NCBI RefSeq assembly: GCF_002787055.1 | Contig: NZ_CP024808.1 | Location: 1,633,208-1,697,207 of the forward strand | Source of the DNA: Candidatus Nitrosotenuis aquarius | GTDB taxonomy: Archaea > Thermoproteota > Nitrososphaeria > Nitrososphaerales > Nitrosopumilaceae | Length of the DNA: 64,000 nucleotides | Reading direction: 5' to 3' | In this document: in pieces, positions 18,375 to 26,758 of the stretch | How the letters are laid out: every line of letters begins with the position of its first letter | How positions within the stretch are numbered: position 1 is the first letter of the stretch | Notes under the pieces: generated by a model | The model's database searches: none | Told to the model about the DNA's origin: nothing | Seen by the model: only the letters and a program-made list of their open reading frames with translations | Made by a program: the position numbers and the translations under genes

Positions 18375-19835
18375 CTAGTTTTCCCATTTTGCTAGGTGCT
18401 CGTAGGCTTCGTTCATTGTCTTGAGCAGTTTTTTGTGCCATTCTTCAAATCCATCTGGGGTTGTTGGATAATTGCGATAGTGCTCAGTTAGCCATCTGTT
18501 TTGCTGTGTTGTGTATCTGAGGCCGTCTGCAAGTTTTTTGTTTAGTGCACCGCGAATTAGCATTCCCATTTTGCCAACCATTGAAAAGTCTGGATGTTCA
18601 CCTTTGCTTATTGCCTCTACATCCATGTTGCCCAAAAAGTGCTTCATTCCATAATTTATCTGATCATTTGTGAGCATCTGCAATAACCTTCGGAACACTT
18701 CAAGGCCTGCTGTTTTGTAACCATATTCTCTAACATAATCAACATTGTATTGCCACAATCCCTTTTCTGTTACATCGCCAGCTTCTATTGCATGTGCAAC
18801 GTTTTTGCCAATTATGGTTCCTGCAATCAATGCAGGACCTATTCCACCCGCGTCCAGCGGCTTTGGCATCCATGCAGAATCTCCAACAAGCATGAACCCA
18901 TTTGCAACCATGCAATCATTTTGTCTTCTAACTGACACCTGAAAGTTTCCTGTTGCGTTATGCGAGTCTGATGGATCAGTGGAGAGTCTTGGATTTTTGA
19001 TTGCTTTGTTTCTTGCAACATACTGGTTTATCAGGCCTGACACATCATCGTGCTTTCCAAGTCGCTTGTTTCTTTTGTCTAGGAGTGTCTTTTCTACTCC
19101 AAGACCGATGTTTACCTTGTTCTTTCCTTTTGGAAAGACCCAACCATACCCGCCAGGAGCAATGTCTTGGTCCAGGTGAATTAGGCAATAATCAGGATCA
19201 AATTCTGATAGGTCGTCTTCACCCTGATCAAAATACATGATGTGGCGTCCGGTGGACTCTAGGTCTGTTCTGTCTATTTTGCGCTCCATTCTTGTGGTAT
19301 TTTTTATTTGGTTTCGAAGCATCGAAGTAACTCCGGTAGCATCAATTACAACCTTGGCTGTCTTTTTGTATGGCTGGTTTGTTTTTTTGTTGAGTCCTTC
19401 TACTCCTATGATTTGGTTTCCGTCGTAGAGCAGGCCTGTCAGATTTATCTCAAAATCCACGTTGATTCCGCGCTTTTGTGCTTCTTTGTATTGTGTTTGG
19501 GGAAGTTGTTGTCTGTTTAACAAAAATCCATCCCCGTCAAATGGAATGGATGTCTCTCTGTCTGGCGACAGCGCCATTACTCCTTTTACCCTGTGTTCGA
19601 TTTCTGGTGCACCCCAAGAAACCTTGATGCGGCTTCCCATATAGTCAACAGCTTCCTTTGATACTGCGTCGCCACAAACCCAGCCATTGATGGATTTGCT
19701 GCCGAGCATTATTGGGGCATTTCTGTCTATTACAAGAATTGATAATTTTTGATTAGAATAATGAGAAGCAGAGTGTGCGGCAATCATGCCAGCTAGTCCT
19801 CCACCAGCTACAATCAAGTCATAATCCGTTTTCAA
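18375..19835 (-). CDS. Geranylgeranyl reductase family flavoprotein
   Basis: 486 residues. The N-terminal FAD dinucleotide fold reads IVAGGGLAGMIAAHSA; YGWVFPKGKNKVNIGLG near residue 235 is the YxWxFPK(G) motif of the geranylgeranyl reductase family; LVGDSAWMPKPLDAGGIGPAL is the second FAD-binding motif. In archaea the family saturates isoprenoid chains of ether lipids or menaquinone. Single-gene unit. Confidence 0.92.
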   Translation of the reverse strand: MKTDYDLIVAGGGLAGMIAAHSASHYSNQKLSILVIDRNAPIMLGSKSINGWVCGDAVSKEAVDYMGSRIKVSWGAPEIEHRVKGVMALSPDRETSIPFDGDGFLLNRQQLPQTQYKEAQKRGINVDFEINLTGLLYDGNQIIGVEGLNKKTNQPYKKTAKVVIDATGVTSMLRNQIKNTTRMERKIDRTDLESTGRHIMYFDQGEDDLSEFDPDYCLIHLDQDIAPGGYGWVFPKGKNKVNIGLGVEKTLLDKRNKRLGKHDDVSGLINQYVARNKAIKNPRLSTDPSDSHNATGNFQVSVRRQNDCMVANGFMLVGDSAWMPKPLDAGGIGPALIAGTIIGKNVAHAIEAGDVTEKGLWQYNVDYVREYGYKTAGLEVFRRLLQMLTNDQINYGMKHFLGNMDVEAISKGEHPDFSMVGKMGMLIRGALNKKLADGLRYTTQQNRWLTEHYRNYPTTPDGFEEWHKKLLKTMNEAYEHLAKWEN

Positions 19836-19886
19836 TATGTGACAGCTGAAATAAGATTATTTAAAACAATCTTGAATTATTTTTTT

Positions 19887-19961
19887 GGGTCAGATCGTCG
19901 CGGCGTCTTCACAGCTTGCGTATTGCTCAGACTGGAGCGGCTTGTTAGCTCTTCATTCCCA
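19887..19961 (-). ncRNA. Candidate box C/D guide sRNA
   Basis: Read on the minus strand, the sequence has in order a C-like box ATGAAGA (19950-19956), a D' box CTGA (19927-19930), a C'-like box GTGAAGA (19906-19912) and a D box CTGA (19890-19893). The segments between C and D' (19 bases) and between C' and D (12 bases) would be guides. TTTAATAT at about 19981-19988 is a TATA-like element about 25 bases upstream. Targets were not identified. The C boxes deviate by one base from RUGAUGA, and the D'-C' spacer (14 bases) is longer than usual. Confidence 0.5.
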
Positions 19962-19984
19962 ACCATATACTACTCTAAATGATA

Positions 19985-20416
19985 TTAAATTGTGCTTGTG
20001 AGTATTTCAGAATAAGTCTTGAGAATGTCTTTTTGAGAATAGACTGGCGTGTAGATTTTGAGCTTGATTGGGTCATCTGCGGCAGGCTCGATTTTACCTT
20101 CAACCAGTGATTGCTTTGATATTCTCATGTATAGCCCAGAGCCGTCGCAACGACTCTCTAAGTCTTCCACAATCTCATTGATGTCTTTTTTTGTAATGTT
20201 TGAAATTAGGTTCTTGACAAAGATTGCCGCTTTCTTCTTTTTTATTTTGCCATTTACCAAAGCAATTGGATTGTCATAATGTCCTTGGAGTTTCTGTGTA
20301 GTAAAATCGTCTTCATCTACACCGAAGATCTGTTTGAATGAATCGAAGATTTTCTGCGAGTCTTCAGTTGCATGTATGATGACTTGGATCTCTACTTCGA
20401 GTTTTTTTTCCGCCAA
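19985..20416 (-). CDS. PF01877-type RNA-binding protein (archaeal exosome-associated family)
   Basis: 143 residues, one domain of the COG1325 type (EVEIQVIIHATEDSQKI at the N-terminus, then FTTQKLQGHYDNPI). The family is RNA-binding and found beside exosome or ribosomal genes. It begins one base after the stop of rps3ae, so it is the last gene of the translation operon. Confidence 0.82.
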   Translation of the reverse strand: MAEKKLEVEIQVIIHATEDSQKIFDSFKQIFGVDEDDFTTQKLQGHYDNPIALVNGKIKKKKAAIFVKNLISNITKKDINEIVEDLESRCDGSGLYMRISKQSLVEGKIEPAADDPIKLKIYTPVYSQKDILKTYSEILTSTI

Positions 20417-20417
20417 A

Positions 20418-21032
20418 CTATGCTTCTAGTAATGTGACTTGCGCTTCTGCGGTTCTGATTAGTTTTACCTTTTCAAGACCTACATGTCTCATTCTGATTA
20501 CTTTTTTGGCCGCTGCCATGATATCAGAGTTTATCTTTCCATAGCATGTTGCCTGCACAAACTGATCAATTGTCATTTCTGGAATTGTTTTATTCATCAC
20601 ATCTCTTGCAATTAGTCGCAATGCGTGCTTGCGTGACGTGTTGAGTTTTTTGTGTGTTAGAGCAATTACTTTGAGTCTGAATAGATAGTTGTCTTTTGTC
20701 TTTACATTCATGACAAAGTTCACCTTGCTAGAGCCACGTCGGATGAGGCTTCTTAGGAATTCTTTTGCATATTCATATCTCTTGAAGATGGAATATGCCT
20801 TGTCTCCCTCGACCTTGGTAATCTGGAAGTAAATCTTGTATTGGTATTGGGATGGATCGCCTTTTAGAATATCAAATAATGTTACTTCAATAACACGGCC
20901 GATTGCTTTTTGCTCATCAGTGATTGGTATGTATGCAAGTGGTGCATTGTTAAATGACTCTGGAGCAATAACTGTGACCCATTTTTTCTCACGCCACTTG
21001 TCCTTTACTTTTCCACCCTTTCTACGAGCCAA
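20418..21032 (-). CDS. rps3ae: 30S ribosomal protein S3Ae (eS1)
   Basis: 204 residues, matching eS1: basic N-terminus ARRKGGKVKDKWREKKW, then YIPITDEQKAIGRVIEV and FRLKVIALTHKKLNTSRKHA. Binds near the mRNA exit on the small subunit. Part of the minus-strand run rps15-recJ-pcc1-serS-rps3ae-PF01877. Confidence 0.96.
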   Translation of the reverse strand: MARRKGGKVKDKWREKKWVTVIAPESFNNAPLAYIPITDEQKAIGRVIEVTLFDILKGDPSQYQYKIYFQITKVEGDKAYSIFKRYEYAKEFLRSLIRRGSSKVNFVMNVKTKDNYLFRLKVIALTHKKLNTSRKHALRLIARDVMNKTIPEMTIDQFVQATCYGKINSDIMAAAKKVIRMRHVGLEKVKLIRTAEAQVTLLEA

Positions 21033-21067
21033 TTATTAAGCGACCCTGAAGCCAAAATATAATTGTA

Positions 21068-22333
21068 CTAGATTATGTCTGAACCAAGATACTTTTGCAG
21101 AGGTTTTGGTACACTAATGTGGCCATCTTGCGTCTGAAAGTTTTCCATTATTGCAACAAGTGTTCTCGTGGTGGCAACAAGTGTGCTGTTTAGCGAATGC
21201 AGATACTGGGTTTGCTCATTGGTCTTGTCGCGGAACCTGATCTTTAGTCTCCTTGTCTGAAAGTCAAGGCAGTTAGAGCAAGAGACTATTTCACGGTACG
21301 AGTTTTGGCCTGCCATCCAAGCCTCAATGTCATATGTCTTGGCAGAAACCTTGCCCAAATCTCCACTTGATAGCAACATGACTCGGTATGGGATTTCGAG
21401 CTTTTGATAAAACTCTTCTGCTATTGTAAGCATTTTCTCATGTTCCTTCCACGAGTCTTCGGGTCTTGCAAAGACGTACTGCTCTACTTTCTCAAACTGG
21501 TGTACTCGAAAGATTCCCTTCTGATCTCGTCCATGGGCGCCTGCTTCTTTTCTAAAACATGGACTGACTCCGGCATATTTAATTGGCAAGTCCTTTCCGT
21601 CTAGGATTTCGTCTGCATGCATTGCTGCAATGGAATGCTCTGATGTGCCAATCAAAAACAGGTCTTCGTCCTGAACCTTGTATATGACATTTTCAAAATC
21701 GTCTGCAATTATGGCGCCTTCCATGGAACTGCGATTGATCATGTATGGCGGCTGGACCAACCCATATTGCTTTTCTGCCAAAAAGTCCAGCGCAAAATGA
21801 ATCAGCGCTTGGTTTAATCTTACCATGTTGTTTTTCAGATAGTAAAATCTGGCACCTGCTGTTTTTGCAGCACGCTCCAGATCAACTAGTCCTAGACTTT
21901 GCGAAATGTCGATATGATCTTTGATTTTATAATCAAATTTTGGAATCGAACCCCAGCTTCGCACAACAACATTTGCAGAATCATCAGCACCAATGGGAAC
22001 TGACTCGTGGACCAAGTTTGGCATTGTCATGTTAAGTCTATTGTATTCTGACTCTGTTTTGATCTGGTCTGCTTCTAATTTCTGGAGTTCTTGTGAGACC
22101 TTTTGCATTTCTGCAATTGATGTGTCTGCGTCTTGGCCGGATTTTTTCTTTGACGCAATTTCCATTGCAACTTTGTTCTTCTGCTTACGTAGCTCATCTG
22201 TTTTTATGATTAGTTCGCGTCGTTTGCTATCAAGCGAAATTAGCAAGTCCAAGTCAAACTGGACGTGTCTGTCTGAGAGCATCTTGCGAATGATTTCAGG
22301 CTTTTCTTTGACGAGTTTTGGGTCTAACATCAT
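21068..22333 (-). CDS. serS: Seryl-tRNA synthetase
   Basis: 421 residues, bacterial/eukaryotic-type SerRS. An N-terminal long antiparallel coiled coil (~30-105, rich in K/E) that reads the tRNA-Ser long arm is followed by the class II core: GTSEHSIAAMHADEI, CFRKEAGAHGRDQKGIFRVH (motif 2), and the motif 3 region LNSTLVATTRTLVAIMEN. Charges tRNA-Ser. The start overlaps the pcc1 stop by 4 bases. Confidence 0.96.
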   Translation of the reverse strand: MMLDPKLVKEKPEIIRKMLSDRHVQFDLDLLISLDSKRRELIIKTDELRKQKNKVAMEIASKKKSGQDADTSIAEMQKVSQELQKLEADQIKTESEYNRLNMTMPNLVHESVPIGADDSANVVVRSWGSIPKFDYKIKDHIDISQSLGLVDLERAAKTAGARFYYLKNNMVRLNQALIHFALDFLAEKQYGLVQPPYMINRSSMEGAIIADDFENVIYKVQDEDLFLIGTSEHSIAAMHADEILDGKDLPIKYAGVSPCFRKEAGAHGRDQKGIFRVHQFEKVEQYVFARPEDSWKEHEKMLTIAEEFYQKLEIPYRVMLLSSGDLGKVSAKTYDIEAWMAGQNSYREIVSCSNCLDFQTRRLKIRFRDKTNEQTQYLHSLNSTLVATTRTLVAIMENFQTQDGHISVPKPLQKYLGSDII

Positions 22334-22566
22334 CCCATCACCCTTAGTGCCATGGAGACATGGGCCAAGACCTCGTCAATTGTAGCAGTAAGTGTTTTCA
22401 TATTGCCCGTACTATGAAAATTAAAAACAAGTGCGTTATCAAGATTTTCTATCTCAAATGACAGCCCACTTGGAAAATCGACATTGTCTGGTTCCAAGGC
22501 AGCCCTGATTGCGTCGGCTTTTTCCTTGGTTATGTTATCAATTGTTATTTTGACTGTGGTTTCCAT
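22330..22566 (-). CDS. pcc1: KEOPS complex subunit Pcc1-like
   Basis: 78 residues, two-strand/helix CTAG/Pcc1 fold: VKITIDNITKEKADAIRAAL then SGLSFEIENLDNALVFNF. Pcc1 dimerises KEOPS, which makes t6A37 on ANN-decoding tRNAs. Its 5' end overlaps the DHH nuclease gene by 29 bases and its 3' end overlaps serS by 4. Overlaps and family placement in this archaeal operon support the call. Confidence 0.8.
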   Translation of the reverse strand: METTVKITIDNITKEKADAIRAALEPDNVDFPSGLSFEIENLDNALVFNFHSTGNMKTLTATIDEVLAHVSMALRVMG

Positions 22567-23953
22567 TTACACTGTCTTCTAGATAGTCCAAAAACCCATC
22601 AAGCTTGTCTTTTGTGATTTTTGCGCCCGCTGCCGCGTCATGTCCTCCTCCAATCCCATTGAATTTCTCTGCACCTGACTTCATCAGGGCAGAAAGGTTA
22701 ACCTCGGTTTTACAGCCAATTGATTTTCGTGATGAAAACTTGATCGTGTTTTCCTCGCCGTTTGTTCGAAGTATGATTATTTTGCCTGCGTTTTTTGGCG
22801 AGCCGGCGAGCAGTGATGATATTGTTCCTGTCATGGTCTCTGGAATCACTCCTTCGCCGTTTACCATCACACATTTTGCAGAATCGCTGATTCGCCATCG
22901 CTCATTTGTCAAAATATTCATGTAGTCCCGGATGAGTTTTCTGTATTCAAGCAAGATGTTTTCTCCTTCTTGGAGCATCCTGTTTCTATCTCCCATACAT
23001 ATTGCAATTCCGACCCCAGACCTACCAATTCTTCCACAAGAGTTCAGCATTGTAGAGAATTCTCTGGCATCGCGCAAAAAGCTTCGTCGCTCTTCTGCTG
23101 GGAATGTGTATGTATGTCCAATTAACTCCTCCATGATCTGGCTGGCGTTTTGCGAGCTGGCAAACTTGGTAATGGATTCTATTATTGTGCGTTTTTCGTC
23201 CTCTGTAAGATCTGATGGAGTTCTCCATCTTCCGCCGTCCTTGAGCTCAATTCCTGATGATTTGAAAAGAGCAAGACTTGCATCCCTATTCCAGGTCAAT
23301 CCCTCAATGAACGGCTGCGAGGTAAACGCCAGAGCATCAACTAATGGCCTTGTCTCGCGGCCGACCAAAAGCAAGTCCATGTCAACTTGGAGTCCGCCAA
23401 TGTTTTTTGCCTCTTCCACCATCTCGAGATTTTTACCAAGAAACGACTTTTTCTCTCCCTGATCTTGCCTGTCGCCTAGGGCAGAAACAACTGCTATTGG
23501 TGCAAGGTCCGAGTTCTTCTTGTCCAGCGCCTTTGCAGCCAAAAACGCCATGCCGCCAGCACAGATCTCGGTTCCACCATTAATTCCGTATTTCCAAGCG
23601 TTTATCACACAATTATTGTCGTGTTCTTCTTGCGGAATTTCATGGTGGTCTAGGATAAACCAGTTCTGGCCTAGTGCTTCGTCCATCTGCTTTGCAAATC
23701 CTCCTCCCAAGTCGGTTACAATGTGAAAATCGCGAGAGTCTGACTGCATGTTTTTGATAACTGCTTGGCTCATCTCTTTTGTGGTGCGTACAGTTACCTT
23801 GGCGCCTGCTCGAATCAGTGCCTTTGTCATAATGGCCCCAGATGTTAGGCCATCACAATCGATATGAGTTACAACACAAATGTCTTTGTTGCTTTTGATG
23901 CGGTCGGAAATTATATCGCTAAAATTTGATAAATGCTGATCGAGGTTGCCCAT
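22538..23953 (-). CDS. DHH-family single-strand nuclease (archaeal RecJ/GAN-like)
   Basis: 471 residues. N-terminal DHH domain: THIDCDGLTSGAI, VTDLGGGF and LDHHE provide the metal ligands. The C-terminal DHHA1 domain has the nucleic-acid motif GGGHDAAAGAKI near residue 440. Archaeal homologues include GAN, the CMG-associated nuclease/Cdc45 counterpart, and RNA exonucleases. Overlaps rps15 by one base and pcc1 by 29. Whether it acts in replication or RNA turnover cannot be decided from sequence. Confidence 0.9.
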   Translation of the reverse strand: MGNLDQHLSNFSDIISDRIKSNKDICVVTHIDCDGLTSGAIMTKALIRAGAKVTVRTTKEMSQAVIKNMQSDSRDFHIVTDLGGGFAKQMDEALGQNWFILDHHEIPQEEHDNNCVINAWKYGINGGTEICAGGMAFLAAKALDKKNSDLAPIAVVSALGDRQDQGEKKSFLGKNLEMVEEAKNIGGLQVDMDLLLVGRETRPLVDALAFTSQPFIEGLTWNRDASLALFKSSGIELKDGGRWRTPSDLTEDEKRTIIESITKFASSQNASQIMEELIGHTYTFPAEERRSFLRDAREFSTMLNSCGRIGRSGVGIAICMGDRNRMLQEGENILLEYRKLIRDYMNILTNERWRISDSAKCVMVNGEGVIPETMTGTISSLLAGSPKNAGKIIILRTNGEENTIKFSSRKSIGCKTEVNLSALMKSGAEKFNGIGGGHDAAAGAKITKDKLDGFLDYLEDSVNGNHSQNNN

Positions 23954-24402
23954 TATTCAAGTTGGGCTACGACTGACTTATATTTCCAGTTTTGTGGGAT
24001 TGCGCCGATCTTTTTGTAGTATGTGGCAATTCGATGAACTTTTGCCTCTACCAGCTCAAGTGATCTGACGTTTCTTTTGTCCGAGTTGTTGTTTTTGAGG
24101 TGTCTTTGCAGGTTGATCGCCTTTTTGACTATATTGTTGAGGTCTTCTGGGATGTCTTGCTTGACATTGTTTTCTTCGAGGATTTTTTTGACTGATTTTT
24201 TTGTAATTGTCTTTGTCAATGGAATTGCGTGCTGGTCTCGAAGCTTTATTCCGATTTGAGCCATTGGGACGCCGTCTTTGCCGTACTTGACAACTAATTC
24301 CTCTACTTCTTTTGCGCTAGTTGTAACCCAAGACGGTGATCGTTGGTTTATTGGTCTTGTAGAGTGTGATTGACCATGTCTGTGAGTGTGTACACGTCCC
24401 AT
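23953..24402 (-). CDS. rps15: 30S ribosomal protein S15 (uS15, archaeal long form)
   Basis: 149 residues from the ATG at 24402, giving the usual archaeal start MGRVHTHRHGQSHSTRP. A longer frame to 24447 adds 15 residues not found in the family and is rejected. The C-terminal uS15 helices include DLNNIVKKAINLQRHLKNN and the RSLELVEAKVHRI segment. First gene of the minus-strand translation operon; divergent from the AMO-region gene at 24515. Confidence 0.95.
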   Translation of the reverse strand: MGRVHTHRHGQSHSTRPINQRSPSWVTTSAKEVEELVVKYGKDGVPMAQIGIKLRDQHAIPLTKTITKKSVKKILEENNVKQDIPEDLNNIVKKAINLQRHLKNNNSDKRNVRSLELVEAKVHRIATYYKKIGAIPQNWKYKSVVAQLE

Positions 24403-24514
24403 GCCGGCTTTGATCCTAGAACTAACATAAACGTTACCACAAAACAATTCTCAGAAATGGCGATTAGAAAAAAGTTAAATAGAAACCATAGCCCCCAACA
24501 CACAGGTAAACACT

Positions 24515-24844
24515 ATGAATAAAGCACTATTCGGAACAGCAATTCTTGCTGTAGCCGCAATATCGATGGGAATGACAGCACCAGCATTTGCCCAATACAT
24601 GGGTAATGTTGATACCGAGTCTGGCGCAACAGGCAAAAACACACTCGAAGAAGCCCTAAAACTTCAAAGAGAACGTGTTACCTCTGCAGCCGAAAACCCA
24701 GCAACAGGTTCTGGCACTCCATACCTAGCAGCTGACGGTGTCTTGGGAGCCTCTGCAATTGCAGCGGCCGTATTTGGAGGAATTGCCGCGGCATTTTTCT
24801 TCAGAGCAAGAACCGGAAGATATGCAGCTCAAGGAAGAGGGTAA
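24515..24844 (+). CDS. Secreted/anchored small protein next to amoB (candidate AMO accessory subunit)
   Basis: 109 residues. A signal peptide (MNKALFGTAILAVAAISMGM..APAFA) is followed by an extracytoplasmic stretch (~27-73), one membrane helix (~74-96, rich in A/G) and a basic cytosolic end (RARTGRY). TTAAATAG at about 24475-24482 is a TATA-like element. A pyrimidine-rich tract follows the stop. Location, topology and strong promoter make it a candidate for one of the extra archaeal AMO subunits (AmoY/AmoZ) reported for Nitrososphaera; which one, if either, cannot be told here. Confidence 0.6.
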   Translation: MNKALFGTAILAVAAISMGMTAPAFAQYMGNVDTESGATGKNTLEEALKLQRERVTSAAENPATGSGTPYLAADGVLGASAIAAAVFGGIAAAFFFRARTGRYAAQGRG

Positions 24845-24956
24845 ACCTACTTCTATTTTTCCATTTTATTGAATCCCTCCTAGCGGTACGCGATCAACAT
24901 CTGCTTGTGAGTATCAGAGAAATGTATATATCGCACATGAGGCGGTCATTAGTTTA

Positions 24957-25226
24957 ATGACTCCATTATTCGGTACAGTGTTCAGTATTCTGTCTACCGT
25001 ATTTGGACAATTGGGACCAGGTTATGACCCATTGTTCTATGATGTCATGGTATACATCTTCGGCACAATGATGTTCACAGTATTCCTCTTGGGAATTATT
25101 GCATATTGGCTAAGAGTCCATGGCTGGTCATACAAAGACAACCGTGAAAGATGGGTTGACGAACTAGACAGACACTTTGAAAGAGAAGGTATCGGTTTGA
25201 TACCAGACAACGGAAAGTACTGGTAA
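24957..25226 (+). CDS. 89-residue single-helix membrane protein next to amoB (candidate AMO accessory subunit)
   Basis: Hydrophobic N-terminus, one clear membrane helix (~28-50: VMVYIFGTMMFTVFLLGIIA), then a charged cytosolic tail (WSYKDNRERWVDELDRHF...). TGTATATAT at 24923-24931 is a perfect TATA box 26-28 bases before the ATG (leaderless). A strong T-rich terminator follows (25228-25258). No family name can be proven; like its neighbour it is a candidate AmoY/AmoZ-type subunit. Confidence 0.6.
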   Translation: MTPLFGTVFSILSTVFGQLGPGYDPLFYDVMVYIFGTMMFTVFLLGIIAYWLRVHGWSYKDNRERWVDELDRHFEREGIGLIPDNGKYW

Positions 25227-25227
25227 A

Positions 25228-25258
25228 ACCTCTTTTTTCATTCTTTTTAGTTTTCTTT
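25228..25258 (+). terminator. T-rich terminator after the 89-residue membrane protein gene
   Basis: Three T/C-rich runs in 31 bases right after the stop, without a hairpin: the typical archaeal oligo-T terminator. Confidence 0.6.
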
Positions 25259-25297
25259 TAATCTTAGATTCTAGTTATTTTTTAGACTTTGATGATT

Positions 25298-25834
25298 TTA
25301 TTGCGGCGGTAAAAAGTCGCGCTCACTGGCTTCGTCATAGTTCTTTGTAAAGAATTCTGCTCTATAATGAGCCCCATCTACCAGTGGCTCTCGGATATAT
25401 GCTCCTGATTCCTTGCCGTCCACGAAGACTTTGGATTTGGATTCATCCATATCTCGCATTGGAAATCCGTTCTCATGGTATGTAGTCCATGTCCACAGGA
25501 AATGGCCTATCTCAAATGGGTATTCTCCTTTCCACTCTGCATGGATTACGCCATCATTTGTCAAAGTATACAATGAATGCCTGCAGTTCTCATTGTTTCC
25601 AATGTTTGCGGGAATCTCTATTTTCTGCTTGTCTACATATAGTTCTAGGGTTGCCGAAACCCTGTAGTTGGATTCAATATCGTTGACGCATACCCTTAGC
25701 GGGTTGTCTAGATTTAGCCACTGTTGAATGAATATGCTGGCAGTTCCTACCGATATGGCAATCACTGCCGTAATTATCAGGTAGCGTATGGTGCCCTTTC
25801 TTTTGGCAGGATTGCCCAAACCAGGCCAATTCAT
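25298..25834 (-). CDS. Membrane-anchored extracytoplasmic protein, unknown function
   Basis: 178 residues: a short cytosolic basic segment, one membrane helix (~18-40: YLIITAVIAISVGTASIFI), then an outside domain with a likely disulfide pair (C49, C84) and many aromatics (FLWTWTTYHENGFP). No family recognised. Transcribed on the same strand as amoB and just downstream of it, 77 bases apart, so it could be read through from amoB. A role in AMO assembly is only a guess from location. Confidence 0.6.
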   Translation of the reverse strand: MNWPGLGNPAKRKGTIRYLIITAVIAISVGTASIFIQQWLNLDNPLRVCVNDIESNYRVSATLELYVDKQKIEIPANIGNNENCRHSLYTLTNDGVIHAEWKGEYPFEIGHFLWTWTTYHENGFPMRDMDESKSKVFVDGKESGAYIREPLVDGAHYRAEFFTKNYDEASERDFLPPQ

Positions 25835-25911
25835 AGCCCAGACTTGGGTCCTATAGGATAAAGTCGTTTCTCTGTGACCAATAATAAAATGAAAAGAGAA
25901 GGGTTGTTGGT

Positions 25912-26478
25912 TTAGATTACTTGCCAGGGGCGAGTTGCGAACGTGATCACATAGCCAACGCCAATGATGATTGATTGATACATGATGTTGGTGTATGGAA
26001 TTGGTTTTAGTATTGGATCACCCGTAACTACTACTGTTTGTCCTGGGCCTAATCCTGGTCCAACTTGAGCAACGTTGAGTTGAGTGTGTACGTGGTATAC
26101 GCCTGGCTCTAATGCCTTTGCCCTGATTTCATAATCAAGTACTGCGTTACCTGGGATTTGAAAGACGTTTCCTGGTGGGGTTCTTGCAAGAATCTCCCAT
26201 CTGTTACCTGCGTTGGTGGACTCTGAGAATATAGAGTTCCAGCCTCTGAGGTCTCTTTCAACAAGACTTACGAACTTGCCAGATAAGACTAGTTCTTCAC
26301 CTGTTTGCAGTGATTGTCTGTTGAAGGTTTCATCTTCAATCTTTACGAAACGACTCTGTAGTTGTGCTTGAACACCGTGTGCTTCTGCAGTCTGTACCAT
26401 TTGAGCCAAGTTTGGACCAAGTGTACCGAGTGCCAAAACTACACTGAGTGCTAGTACGATTGTTTTCTTGTCGACCAT
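25912..26478 (-). CDS. amoB: Ammonia monooxygenase subunit B (archaeal AmoB)
   Basis: 188 residues, the short archaeal form. The signal peptide ends at ..QTAEA, leaving His34 as the new N-terminus; H129 and H131 in YHVHTQLN complete the CuB site known from PmoB (N-terminal His plus HxH). One C-terminal membrane helix (~164-182: YQSIIIGVGYVITFATRP). Soluble cupredoxin-like domain outside the membrane. Transcribed divergently from amoC; a TATA-like ACATATATCA at 26515-26524 (minus) suggests a leader of about 14 bases. Confidence 0.97.
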   Translation of the reverse strand: MVDKKTIVLALSVVLALGTLGPNLAQMVQTAEAHGVQAQLQSRFVKIEDETFNRQSLQTGEELVLSGKFVSLVERDLRGWNSIFSESTNAGNRWEILARTPPGNVFQIPGNAVLDYEIRAKALEPGVYHVHTQLNVAQVGPGLGPGQTVVVTGDPILKPIPYTNIMYQSIIIGVGYVITFATRPWQVI

Positions 26479-26758
26479 AGTTATCCCGTTAATTAATCAT
26501 CGACCCACATAGAATGATATATGTTTTACCGTTTTAATCAGTAGTGAAAGTTAATAGGATCACGCAGTGGTACTGATCTAATAGCTAAACATTAATGTTG
26601 AACATTGAAAACATGTTTTTTATAGTTGTAAAACTTTTCATTTCAAGCATGTATGATATAATTTCAGTACATGTTATTAGTAAATCTTATAAAAATTTCA
26701 ATAAAATTGACCAAAAATAAACTCATGTTTTATATATTGAAAATTACCCATCGGTATC
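26479..26758 (+). promoter_or_regulatory. Divergent amoB/amoC control region
   Basis: 280 bases, markedly A+T rich, without a coding frame. It holds the amoB TATA element (26515-26524, minus) and the amoC TATA box TTTATATAT (26728-26736), 27 bases before the amoC ATG. A second copy of the amoC-type element, CATGTTTTTTATA (26612-26624), resembles CATGTTTTATATA at 26724-26736 and could be a second, upstream amoC promoter. Confidence 0.6.

Noticed and set aside
24403..24447. Longer start for rps15 adding 15 residues
   Set aside because: Archaeal uS15 starts MGRVHTHRHG; the extension has no counterpart.
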